Shown here: positions 1 through 8,369 of the stretch, piece after piece
How the letters are laid out: each line of letters starts with the position of its first letter
How positions within the stretch are numbered: position 1 is the stretch's first letter
Assembly: GCF_001039355.2 (NCBI RefSeq)
Contig: NW_019775514.1
Location: 230,613-260,797 of the forward strand
Origin: Lingula anatina
Taxonomy: Eukaryota > Brachiopoda > Lingulata > Lingulida > Lingulidae
Reading direction: 5' to 3'
Length of the DNA: 30,185 nt
Made by a program: the position numbers and the translations under genes
The notes under the pieces: model-generated
Database searches by the model: none
Told to the model about the DNA's origin: nothing
What the model saw: the letters and a program-made list of their open reading frames with translations, nothing else

Positions 1-560
1 TATCTCCAAAACTGGCAGAGATAGGTCCATAGTTACTATTGAACTGGAATAGGAAGTCATACACTGGCAATCTAAATGTGACCTTGAAATTGACCTTTGA
101 CTTACTTTTCACCATGAACTGAACTTTGCAAATTTTGGTTCCCTTTTATCTCCAAAACTGGCAGAGATAGGTCCATAGTTACTATTGAACTTGAATTGGA
201 AATCATATACTGGCAATCTAAATGTGGCCTTGAAATTGACCTTTGACCTACTGTTTACCATGAACTGAACTTTGCAATTTTTGGTTCCCTTTTATCTCCA
301 AAACTAGTGAGATATGTCCATAGTTACTATTGAACTTGAATAGGAAGTCATATACTGGCAATCTAAGTGTGGCCTTGAAATTGACCTTTGACCTACTTAT
401 TATCATGAACTGAACTCTGCTAATTTCTTTCTCTTTTAACTCCAAACCTGGCAGAGATAGGTCTATAGTTACTATTGAAGTTGAATAGGAAGTCGTATAC
501 TGGCAATTTACTGTGACCTTGAAATTGACCTTTGACCTACCTTACGATGAACTTAACTTT
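1..560. repeat. Tandem array, ~146 bp unit, about 3.8 copies
   Basis: The unit beginning TATCTCCAAAACTGGCAGAG recurs near 1, 147, 293 and 437, so the period is 146, 146 and 144 bp. Each copy contains the run GACCTTGAAATTGACCTTTG or a one-base variant, and ends with an ATGAACTGAACTTTG-like segment; the last copy decays after about 560. The array runs off the left edge, so the true copy number is unknown. It probably sits in an intron upstream of the candidate exon at 631. Open reading frames across it are by-products of the repeat. Confidence 0.9.
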
Positions 561-630
561 GATTGTACCATTTTTAGTTATATATATTTTTTGCATATTT
601 TGAAAATGTTTGTGAATTGCATTTTTACAG

Positions 631-753
631 CTTGTCAAGCACAAGACTGGTGGCTGTGTCCCTTATTTTGTGTATGTGGGGGTCTATACGAATGCGCTTG
701 CTCCAGCTGGTGGTACAATATTCGGAGGCGGTATCGCCTCTCTGATCCTCTAG
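631..753 (+). CDS. Candidate terminal coding exon of a gene starting left of the window
   Basis: A good acceptor (T-rich tract ending TTTTTACAG at 630) is followed by an open stretch. Read from the first base it gives 40 residues starting LVKHKTGGCVPYFVYVGVYT and ending GGIASLIL before TAG at 751-753. An AATAAA follows at 806, about 53 bases after the stop, as expected for a last exon. The base composition here is more GC-rich than the AT-rich flanks. The peptide is hydrophobic and glycine-rich and could be a membrane segment. All three frames are open for most of the exon, so the frame is chosen only on amino-acid plausibility. I do not recognise the protein. Confidence 0.35.
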   Translation, partial: LVKHKTGGCVPYFVYVGVYTNALAPAGGTIFGGGIASLIL

Positions 754-805
754 TTATGATTTAGTGATTTAAGGATGACTTACTTAAGCATGCAGAAAAA
801 CTTTT

Positions 806-811
806 AATAAA
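806..811 (+). terminator. PolyA signal for the candidate upstream gene
   Basis: AATAAA lies 53 bases after the TAG of the candidate terminal exon. It is a bare hexamer in AT-rich DNA, so it is only supportive. Confidence 0.35.
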
Positions 812-1304
812 TCAGTATTATCTTTTTATCTGTTATTTATATTAATTTGTCTACATGTTTACTTTACCAGTATTTTTTAATTTTTGATAAAATAAATAAA
901 GTTATGTAGGAAATTGTATTTGAATAATTTTCGTAATAATAATGTTTTAAATATATTTCTATATTACAGATGACTTGCTTATAAATATGATTTGGAAAAT
1001 AAAATTTCAATGGGAGTTTATGTAAGAAATGGTCATTTTCTGGAATTTTTTTCAAATATTTCTTATGCTCACAAAAACGATGTATTCCTTTGTCTTTAGA
1101 TTTATCTGTGAAAATTTGTTTTAGAAAATGAATAACTGGGTTATTTTGTTAAAGGCATACCATACACATCCTCCAAAGCAGAAAAAAGGCAACAAACTTC
1201 CAAATGCAATAAAAATAACTAAAATAAACAATGAGACTTTACTTTCATTGATTGTGACAGGTGACTTTGAAGGTGACAAAGCAGGTTGTTTTATATGCTG
1301 AAAT

Positions 1305-1313
1305 TATATATAT

Positions 1314-1360
<47 letters not shown>
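1305..1360. repeat. (TA)n microsatellite
   Basis: About 56 bases of alternating TA, interrupted once by CATG near 1317. Confidence 0.95.
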
Positions 1361-1363
<3 letters not shown>

Positions 1364-1599
1364 ACAATTGAGGATGGACAAGCTTGCAAAACTTGGGAGC
1401 AAGTTTAAAAAGATTAATATAACATTTTTTCCAAAAAAGTGTTTTAAATGTTAAATAATGTCATGAGAAGAATTACAACTTTATTGGACTGTTTTTCTTG
1501 AAGACATGAAATTTTCATTTTTTCACCAAATTGGCATTTTAAAGTTGTGAGTTAATTTGAATAACCGTGCCAGTTACATTTTTTCGGTAATTACTCAAC

Positions 1600-1757
1600 C
1601 TTTTCAATGGGTAAAAATTATCAAACTTTCAGATGCATATTTTCATAATCTCAAAAATTATATTTTTATAGTATTTGTGGTGCTTTTACTACGTAGAATA
1701 GAATGCTTTCAATTTTGTTGCTACCACTCAATGTGAATGTTCTCAATTTAAGAAATG
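1600..1757. repeat. Dispersed repeat, copy A
   Basis: This segment resembles 4514-4671 in colinear order. Shared blocks are CTTTTCAA at the start, AGTATTTGTGGTGCTTTTAC against AGCATTTGTGGTGCTTTTAC in the middle, and TTTTGTTGCTACCACTC against TTTTGTTGCTGCCACTC near the end. One copy lies upstream of each seven-transmembrane gene, so it may be a remnant of the duplication or an independent interspersed repeat. Confidence 0.6.
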
Positions 1758-2029
1758 ATGACTTAAAAATAAAGTATCTGTAGTTTCAGCAATCTATTAA
1801 AATGGCAACGGTAACGACTAATAGGCCGTAATAGCCGTATATTCGAGGGTTTCCTTTAACGACTTTCAGCAAAGCTGGATTATTCTATATTCGTCACTTT
1901 TCGCTTGTTATACCGAAAACAATGATTTTCAGTGAGCCATATAGGAATTCCAACTTAAAATATTCAAGTAAGCTTGCGTGTTAAAACTTCCCATACTACA
2001 TACAGAGGTGCATCGTGCTCTTCTTTCGC

Positions 2030-2130
2030 ATGCTTATCTAGCAAACGAAACCGGTGACGATCACGATACCTGCGCACTTCCGGAAGTACATGTAGAAGCC
2101 AAGACGTAAACAAAGTGCGAACAAAATGGC
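2030..2130 (+). promoter_or_regulatory. Probable promoter of the first seven-transmembrane gene
   Basis: CpG dinucleotides are much denser here than in the neighbouring AT-rich DNA. A perfect palindromic ETS-type site, ACTTCCGGAAGT, lies at 2076-2087. A YY1-like AAAATGGCG lies at 2124-2130. No TATA box is obvious. Position and orientation fit a housekeeping-type promoter for the plus-strand gene whose coding exon starts at 3161. Confidence 0.5.
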
Positions 2131-2243
2131 GTTATACTTGGGAGCTTAGATTCTTCGGTTTTCAAAGCAGAGAATCAGTTATAAGAACCTTTCTTTTTAT
2201 AATACAAGACCATGTAACAATTTTCCTTGAGGTGAGGATAACG
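2100..2243 (+). other. Probable 5' UTR exon 1 of the first seven-transmembrane gene
   Basis: Two donor-like sites close this stretch: GAG|GTGAGG after 2231 and ACG|GTAAGA after 2243. They are paired with an acceptor at 3069. A short upstream open frame, ATG at 2126 to TAG at 2149 (seven codons), lies inside. The transcription start is a guess; only the donor side has sequence support. Confidence 0.4.
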
Positions 2244-3069
2244 GTAAGAGCGTATCATGTACTCCGGTAGTAATTTTCTTGCGAAAACATACGATTCTAT
2301 CCACGCACCTGCTGGCGGTAATAAGTGCTGTCACCCAAAGTTGGCAAACCTTACATAGAGCCTTGGGGTGCATGTCACGAGGTTAAGTTTCAAAAATAAA
2401 ATTGCATGGATTAAAAGAATTTTTTTAGTTTTTTTTTTAATACATGCAGTTCATGTAGATTTTTTAAAACACTAGAAAACCCATCAATGACAAATTCAAT
2501 GCAAATTAATTGCAGATCAGTGCAGATTATTTATTTATATATTTGCATAGTTTTGTTTGACAATTTTTGAAACATTCAAATAAAAACATTAGTAGGACAT
2601 AACTATCTGTTTTGCCTACAGCAACACTAAAGATGGCTTGATATTGTCCCTCTGACTTTGTCTTTCTCGGAGAGACGATAAAAAGCTTTTCTCCACTACC
2701 CCCTTACTCTCCACTGCATCCATCCCTCTCTCTTTCTGCTGTCCTCTGTTACCCCAAGCTCTCCACCCCATCTCAGCATCTCTTTCAGCTGTCCTGCTGC
2801 ATTTTCTCCAGTCCTTTCTATAATTTTATTACTGTTTTTTGTTAATGTAGTCTACAGGGTATTGTTATTTTTCAGCAAAATCGTTCTGTCAATTTCTATT
2901 CATTTGTATTGAATTTTAGAATGCTCACTGGCAGACAATTTCATTTTTTTACCGCAGGCATATTACCTTTCCTATCTTTAAGCATTTATTAATTTTGAAA
3001 TGAACATTCATTATACATACCCTGTGTTTTTATATAGAGACAAAATAACTTTTCTTTCCATTCTTTCAG
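2244..3069 (+). other. Probable 5' UTR intron
   Basis: The stretch is bounded by the donors near 2231/2243 and the acceptor TTCTTTCCATTCTTTCAG ending at 3069. It contains a pyrimidine-rich tract at about 2695-2815 and another acceptor-like TTATTTTTCAG ending at 2875, so alternative 3' splice sites are possible. No coding potential is seen. Confidence 0.4.
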
Positions 3070-3160
3070 AACTTTTTAAAAAGACATACATTGTAGACGT
3101 GTAGCTTGACAGATACAGTACCAACAACCATATTCAAGTTCATTGTGGCATTGAATCAAT

Positions 3161-3916
3161 ATGAGTTCTGTGTGGACCTTAACCAGGATAGGATATACCC
3201 TGTGGGGGACTACTTGTGGTCTGGGGGCACTGACCATGGTGCTACTGAGACAGAGACCCAGCAATGGCATATTTGTCATCTACCTGCAGTACCTAGCCAC
3301 TCATGCTATTTTCTCAGCATTGAAAGTAATTCAGGGAGGAGTGGAGACCAGCAGTGTCAATGCAATCCTCAATTATTTCAACAATATCCTGCTGTTGTTT
3401 GCTGCAAGCACCTACTTTCGCCTAGCTTCTGTGATATACTTCAGGATGATGCCGCCAATCCATCGCTATCTCACCATAGCAGCATGGGGATCTTTCGCAG
3501 TCTTTGCTATTGTACTGACCATCACTACATATGCTGCAAAACTAGTAGAACAGGAAAGTATTGTAGTGTTTGTGTACTACTGTCCATGTGCTCTGTTTGC
3601 CTTAGTGGGCCTTTATAAAGTGTACTGCAGTGTTCTGAGAGGAGAACTACTACCTGAAAATGACCACTTGATGTCCTCTAGACCCTGGGTGTCCTGTGTG
3701 GGAAGACCCATTGGATACGTCCTGCTTGGTGTCATAGGAGGCACAATGGGGATGATAGACTATTTTATAGTGGTGCTACCTGCAGTTGGGGTGGCCATAT
3801 GGGAGGCAGAATTCCTGAGCAGACTGCTGGACTGCGTTTTCTACATTCCGTTGGTTATTCCATGTCTGTTGTGGCTGGATTGCCCGGAAAACTTTCCAAT
3901 GAAAGATACTAGATGA
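3161..3916 (+). CDS. Orphan seven-transmembrane protein, paralog 1 (251 aa)
   Basis: I do not recognise this family. The 251-residue protein starts MSSVWTLTRIGYTLWG. It has seven hydrophobic segments at about residues 10-29, 36-58, 68-94, 103-126, 133-156, 184-214 and 221-239. Basic residues follow segment 1 (RQRP), segment 3 (FRMM..HR) and segment 5 (LRGE). By the positive-inside rule this places the N terminus outside and the C terminus inside, as in GPCRs, but no DRY, NPxxY or other GPCR hallmark is seen. Conserved with paralog 2 are SCVGR, GVIGGTMGM.DY, FLSRLLDC and the tail DCPEN.PMKDTR. The coding sequence is one exon behind acceptor 3069. The start aligns with the start of paralog 2. 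A membrane receptor, channel or carrier are all possible. Confidence 0.85.
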   Translation: MSSVWTLTRIGYTLWGTTCGLGALTMVLLRQRPSNGIFVIYLQYLATHAIFSALKVIQGGVETSSVNAILNYFNNILLLFAASTYFRLASVIYFRMMPPIHRYLTIAAWGSFAVFAIVLTITTYAAKLVEQESIVVFVYYCPCALFALVGLYKVYCSVLRGELLPENDHLMSSRPWVSCVGRPIGYVLLGVIGGTMGMIDYFIVVLPAVGVAIWEAEFLSRLLDCVFYIPLVIPCLLWLDCPENFPMKDTR

Positions 3917-4113
3917 AAAACTTCAAAACTATTTGTTTCTGTGTTTGTGTCAAACGTTTTACTTTGGTGTGAAGAATGCTTCTTAATGGGGCATACATTG
4001 TTAAAAACTGTACAGAGAATTATAGATACAAAACATTTACAATGATGTATACATATATGCATACAGATTAGTATTTTTGAAAGTCCATTGTACAAAAGTT
4101 ATGTAATCAATCT

Positions 4114-4119
4114 AATAAA
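4114..4119 (+). terminator. PolyA signal 1 of paralog 1
   Basis: AATAAA lies about 200 bases after the stop codon. The duplicated copy at 4203-4208 and a further AATAAA at 4278-4283 could be used alternatively. Confidence 0.5.
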
Positions 4120-4202
4120 GAGACCATGACATAAGGAAGATATATGCATACAGATTAGAGTATTTTTGAAAGCCCATTGTACAAAAGTAATGTAATCAAT
4201 CC

Positions 4203-4208
4203 AATAAA
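4203..4208 (+). terminator. PolyA signal 2 of paralog 1 (duplicated copy)
   Basis: AATAAA sits in the second copy of the 3' UTR duplication, at the same relative place as 4114-4119. Confidence 0.45.
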
Positions 4209-4391
4209 CAGACCATGACATAAGGAAAATATAGGTACAGACCAAATATGAGGTGAGGTATGTATTTAAAATTTGTAAATAAAGATTTGAAATTCATTCT
4301 TTTTTAACATCTACCCTATACTGAGTAGCTAATGATTCATCATTGACAAATGCAGTTAATTGTATTGGATGATTTATTTTGGCCCTGTAAC

Positions 4392-4393
<2 letters not shown>

Positions 4394-4425
<32 letters not shown>
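4394..4425. repeat. T32 homopolymer
   Basis: Uninterrupted run of 32 T. It could be the tail of a minus-strand retroelement, but no element body is recognisable beside it. Confidence 0.9.
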
Positions 4426-4427
<2 letters not shown>

Positions 4428-4513
4428 CAAATTCATATGGGATTTTATGATTTTATTTTAACTTATTGATAAGAGTGCTTGATACCAAGTATGACGTACA
4501 GTAATGACACAGT

Positions 4514-4671
4514 CTTTTCAACAGGGAGAAGTTATCAATTGTCAGATAAATAGTTTTGTAATCATCAATAATATTTTTGTGTAGCATTTGTGGTGCTTTT
4601 ACATTCAAAGTAGCCTGCTTCTCAGTTTTGTTGCTGCCACTCGGTAGAAATGTTGTATTTTCAAGAATTTA
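4514..4671. repeat. Dispersed repeat, copy B
   Basis: Counterpart of 1600-1757, in the same orientation, with 19 of 20 bases identical in the GTGGTGCTTTTAC block. It lies about 1.3 kb upstream of the second paralog. Confidence 0.6.
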
Positions 4672-5449
4672 CAGCTTTAAAAAAATACAGTACATGTAAA
4701 ATTCACAATTTTCCTTCATTGAAAAGATCTAGTTTTACAAAGACCAACATTTCTCCAAAATATTGTAAAATGAAGGGATTTCCTTGTGGAAAGAGTTGAA
4801 GTATTCTATGTTTGAGTTTTAATGAGGGTGTGTCAGCTTCTTTCTGCTTTGAACACCGTTGATGAGTACTTGGAATTCCCCCTTAATTCTATCCCCATAA
4901 AGGTGTAGGACCAAGTCCTCAATCCATATTCCAACATAACATAAATTGGGAGAAAAGAGATGTGGCTATGTGATCTGTGAAGGTACACGTGAGCTGTGAA
5001 GGTTTGGACTTAAAACTTTCATGTGGAAAGTTGATAAAAAAAGTCAGTTTTTCAACTTGTCTTGAGGGGAAAGGGTATCATGAACAGGTTATAGTTACTA
5101 TTTATGAAGTCAAAATTGTTTTCCATTTCAAGATTTGTGTTCCAAAGTGTATGCATTTGAATCCATAAAAATATTGTTTCACTGACAAAATGATATCCAG
5201 AAATATATGAAAGACCTAGACAATAATTTATGTCATAAGGAATGTTGCTTCACAAAACTGATGTTGTTTGATGAAAAATCAATGATACGTCTGTAAAGTA
5301 AAATATATCTTGCCCTTACTGCAATTTTCTTCAGTGATCTTTTTAAATTACATTGTATATTATTCTTTGTGACATGAAATAAATTTTGATATTATTATTA
5401 TTATTGAAATAAATAAATTTGATTCTGTATGTATGCCTGTGTAGTTTGC

Positions 5450-5708
5450 ATAGTTCACCTGTGACTATGACCTGCCTGCTGATAAAGACGGTTATATTGT
5501 GTGGACACCAGGGCGGTGGTCTGTGATTGTTTGTGTACACAGGGATTACCTGTGTTAGAACAGAGGGTTGAGAGAAGGTTTGGATTGGAAGGTGTCATTA
5601 TCTAGGACACTAACTGACAGTAACCTGGAAGCTTCTGTTTTTAAGTGGTGACCACCGACTGATATTTGTGCAAGTTCTAAAATCTGGCTGAGAGTTCTTT
5701 AACTTATG
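5450..5708 (+). other. Possible 5' UTR exon and promoter region of paralog 2
   Basis: A donor TATG|GTAAGA closes at 5708 and the acceptor TTTTACTTGTAG is at 5954, which would give a 246-base intron just before the start codon. Paralog 1 has the same arrangement with a longer intron. The left boundary is unknown and no TATA box is evident. Confidence 0.35.
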
Positions 5709-5958
5709 GTAAGAAAACTTGCATGTTATGTTTCTTCTGTCAGCTTTAATTTCTTTTGGAGGAATGTTTTAACCCAAGATATATGAAGCTATTAGGATGA
5801 TTGCTGTAGGATCTACGTTCAGTATGTTGGGTTTACGTATTGTAATACGGGTGTGTCCTTAAAAGGATGAAATTCCACCATTTTACATGCTGAATAACCT
5901 CAAGTTTTCATTTAACCCTTTGATAGTTGAACATTTGTTATGTTTTACTTGTAGCACC

Positions 5959-6789
5959 ATGAGTGCCGAGTGGCCTTTATCCAGGATTGGCATGGTCCTG
6001 TGGGGTGGCACATGTGCAGTGGGAACCATGGTCATAGTGCTCCTGCGGCAGCGACCTAACAGTGGACTGTGGCTGCTCTATACTCAGTACCTCATTACTC
6101 ACACTGTATTCTCAGTGCTAGTTGTGGTACAAGAAGAGATACCAGGATTCAGAAATGACAATGCAACCATAAATAATAATACAGACAGCACTGGCAACAT
6201 CCAGAGTCCCAGTGTACAAACCTCTGTGATCATGGGCTATGTTACCAACTTGCTCTTGTTATTTGCTGCCAGTGTTTATTTCAGAATTGCTGTGGTGATT
6301 TGTGTGAGGAAAAGACCTCCCTATCATCTTTATCTGATGATAACAGTCTGGTTATCACTGATTGCAGTGGCTGTCTGTATCACAGTTATGACATTTGCTG
6401 TCAACTTGGGAGAGCTTACTGGACTAGTAGTGTTTGGGTATTATTTCTTATGTGCACTTTACTTTCTGATCATGGTATATGTAGTTTACATCAACCTCCT
6501 CAGAGGAAGAATTGACAGGAAATATGGACAACCCATTTACCCAGCACTTGTGTCTTGTGTTGGCAGACATGGTGGATTTGTTCTGGCAGGGGTAATTGGA
6601 GGAACAATGGGAATGCTGGATTACTTACTGGTAATGATTGCATCATTTGGGGTTCCCATTTGGGAAGCTTCTTTTCTTAGCCGGTTGCTGGACTGCATTT
6701 TTTATGTCCCACTTGCTATCCCCTTTCTTCTGTGGATGGATTGTCCAGAAAATTATCCCATGAAAGATACCAGAAGTTATGTTTTGTAA
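5959..6789 (+). CDS. Orphan seven-transmembrane protein, paralog 2 (276 aa)
   Basis: Start MSAEWPLSRIGMVLWG aligns with paralog 1. An upstream in-frame ATG at 5887 is rejected because the acceptor TTTTACTTGTAG ends at 5954, so the residues before it are intronic. Seven hydrophobic segments lie near residues 11-29, 36-58, 88-116, 124-147, 154-178, 203-232 and 243-260, with basic loops after segments 1, 3 and 5 (RQRP, RKRPPYH, RGRIDRK). The segment 2-3 loop is about 25 residues longer than in paralog 1. It carries two N-glycosylation sequons (N68-A-T, N73-N-T), which supports an extracellular loop and an N-out topology. Over the last 76 aligned residues I count 55 identities with paralog 1. The C-terminal tail extends to TRSYVL, a possible PDZ-binding-like end. 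Function is unknown. Confidence 0.85.
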   Translation: MSAEWPLSRIGMVLWGGTCAVGTMVIVLLRQRPNSGLWLLYTQYLITHTVFSVLVVVQEEIPGFRNDNATINNNTDSTGNIQSPSVQTSVIMGYVTNLLLLFAASVYFRIAVVICVRKRPPYHLYLMITVWLSLIAVAVCITVMTFAVNLGELTGLVVFGYYFLCALYFLIMVYVVYINLLRGRIDRKYGQPIYPALVSCVGRHGGFVLAGVIGGTMGMLDYLLVMIASFGVPIWEASFLSRLLDCIFYVPLAIPFLLWMDCPENYPMKDTRSYVL

Positions 6790-7590
6790 GTGACAATAAT
6801 AGCATTATTCCGAGGCTGGTAATAATTGCATTTGTACTTTACTAACAAGAGGTTAACACTTGCCTATTCCTTTTTATAGTGTATTCGTCATCTTGCAAAT
6901 GAAATACAAGAGCAAATGATCTTCTTGTCCCTAATGAAGTGCTTTACATAGGATAAAATGGCTGTGTTGATAATTACATTTGTATATCACAAACAGTGGA
7001 CAACAGGTCATGTAACTGCTAAATGAAATGAACAATGGACAGATGTGATGACAAATGCAAGTATTGATGAACATAAATCTATATACAATCCAGGTTTGTA
7101 GTCACCATCTTTGCTATCACATGCTCAAGTGATGAGTATAGCTTTATCTTTCTTGTTCCTTTAAGTCATTTGATCTGCATAAAATTAATGGTCAATTGAA
7201 TATTGTACAAATTTGATAATTTCATTATTTTATTTCTTTCCTTTTATAGCACAAATTGTAGAAATGTAGGATAGGCATACTGAACATTTAAAGATGCACA
7301 TTTTGTAGTACGTTTCAGAAAGTGGTTTTACTTGAACCACAATGCCGTGCAAAATTGACATGAATTGAACTGTGAAAACTGTACCAAGAATGAAAACTTT
7401 GGGGAATTGTAGCCCGAAATGGCGTTTCCAGACAAAGCTATGATATTTGACACTCGAGAAAATGTAATAAATATTTAAGGGATAGAAAAAGAGCCTCATC
7501 ATCAAACAAAGTTTTGATGACAATAAAATTAGATTTTTAATTTTTTTCTTATTTGACTTTCTATATACTGAATAAACAAATCTGTTTATT
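6790..7590 (+). other. 3' UTR of paralog 2
   Basis: AT-rich sequence after the stop with no coding potential. Candidate polyA signals are at 7466-7471 and 7571-7576. The true end is not decidable from sequence alone. Confidence 0.45.
7466..7471 (+). terminator. PolyA signal, paralog 2
   Basis: AATAAA in GTAATAAATATTT, about 680 bases after the stop. A second AATAAA is at 7571-7576. Confidence 0.4.
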
Positions 7591-7608
7591 ATTTTTAACA
7601 AAGTTTTC

Positions 7609-7614
7609 TTTATT
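7609..7614 (-). terminator. PolyA signal, ARID1
   Basis: TTTATT on the plus strand is AATAAA on the minus strand, about 760 bases after the ARID1 stop. Other candidates are at 7623-7628 and 7830-7835. It faces the plus-strand signal at 7571. Confidence 0.4.
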
Positions 7615-8369
7615 ACAATATGTTTATTTACATTTCATATTCTTCAAAGAAATATAAAGCATTTGCACATTTTGCTGGTAGTAGTGTCTTATATGATAGA
7701 ATAGTACAAGAAACATGTAATAACTGATGAAATGAATGCCCATACACTTACACACAACTTTCATCTCAAATGCTAAATACCAACTATGTCTAACATCTTA
7801 TCACTGGACAATCATCCAAAATTGTGAAGTTTATTCAATTTACTATATGTTAAACTGTTGCAAAATTTCTATTCTACAAAAAAATCCGAACAGACACAGG
7901 GCTTTTTGAATGTAATAAATAAAATATTCAAGTGAACTTCTGCTGCTGCCATGATCATTGCTTGTTCAATCGCTTTCAAAAAATTAAATAGTGCATAAAT
8001 CACTACAAATTCTACATTCTGGCAAGTGCAACAAACCAGTCTGCTCTGCTCTGAATGCTAACTCAATTCTGTCCCATTCTGAACAAAAAATTCCACTTAC
8101 TGATTTCAATCTGAGCAAATCAAAGTACCAGTAAATGGGCTGTTTTACAACCAAAGATTTTCAACTATAAATAACACTTAAACAACAAAAAAACAAATTT
8201 CTAGTACTGATGATAATGAATAAATGGACACTTGGTGAACTGTACATTACATATCTACAGAACTCTCCAAGCTTTGTTTTCTTCCTCAGAGGAGCTATAT
8301 GGACTGTACATACTGTAGAGCAATCTATGCACCAGACTATACTGATGCAAGTGTTCATGCATCTGTCTA
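7615..8369 (-). other. 3' UTR of ARID1
   Basis: Noncoding AT-rich sequence downstream of the ARID1 stop. Short frames on both strands have no recognisable content. Confidence 0.5.

Larger units (their letters stand above)
830..1800. other. AT-rich intergenic DNA
   Basis: No convincing coding sequence is visible. The stretch holds a TA microsatellite at 1305-1360 and a copy of a dispersed repeat at about 1600-1757. Short frames here have no recognisable composition or splice context. Confidence 0.6.
4054..4229 (+). repeat. Tandem duplication (~88 bp x 2) in the 3' UTR
   Basis: Copy 1 (4054-4140) and copy 2 (4141-4229) both begin TATATGCATACAGATTAG and both contain TGTAATCAATC.AATAAA and GACCATGACATAAGGAA. 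They differ at a handful of bases, so the duplication is fairly recent. Each copy carries its own AATAAA. Confidence 0.9.
4290..5440. other. Intergenic DNA between the two paralogs
   Basis: It contains a T32 tract at 4394-4425 and repeat copy B at about 4514-4671. Nothing else can be supported. The open frame at 4977-5168 begins with GTG and has no splice context, so I do not call it. Confidence 0.6.

Noticed and set aside
1-560. CRISPR-like array
   Set aside because: The units are contiguous 146 bp tandem copies without unique spacers, and the genome is eukaryotic.
513-764. 83-codon frame across the end of the tandem array
   Set aside because: It runs from repeat sequence through a splice acceptor. 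Only the part after 631 may be coding, and a different frame looks more protein-like.
3106-3618. 170-codon frame overlapping paralog 1
   Set aside because: It is a shifted-frame shadow. The other frame holds the conserved membrane protein shared with paralog 2.
5887-5958. Upstream in-frame ATG extending paralog 2 by 24 residues
   Set aside because: A pyrimidine-rich acceptor TTTTACTTGTAG ends at 5954, and the first paralog aligns from MSAEW onward, so the extension is intronic.
7230-7601. 123-codon minus-strand frame in the 3' UTR region
   Set aside because: AT-rich Phe/Lys/Ile/Ser composition, no splice context, and it lies between convergent polyA signals.
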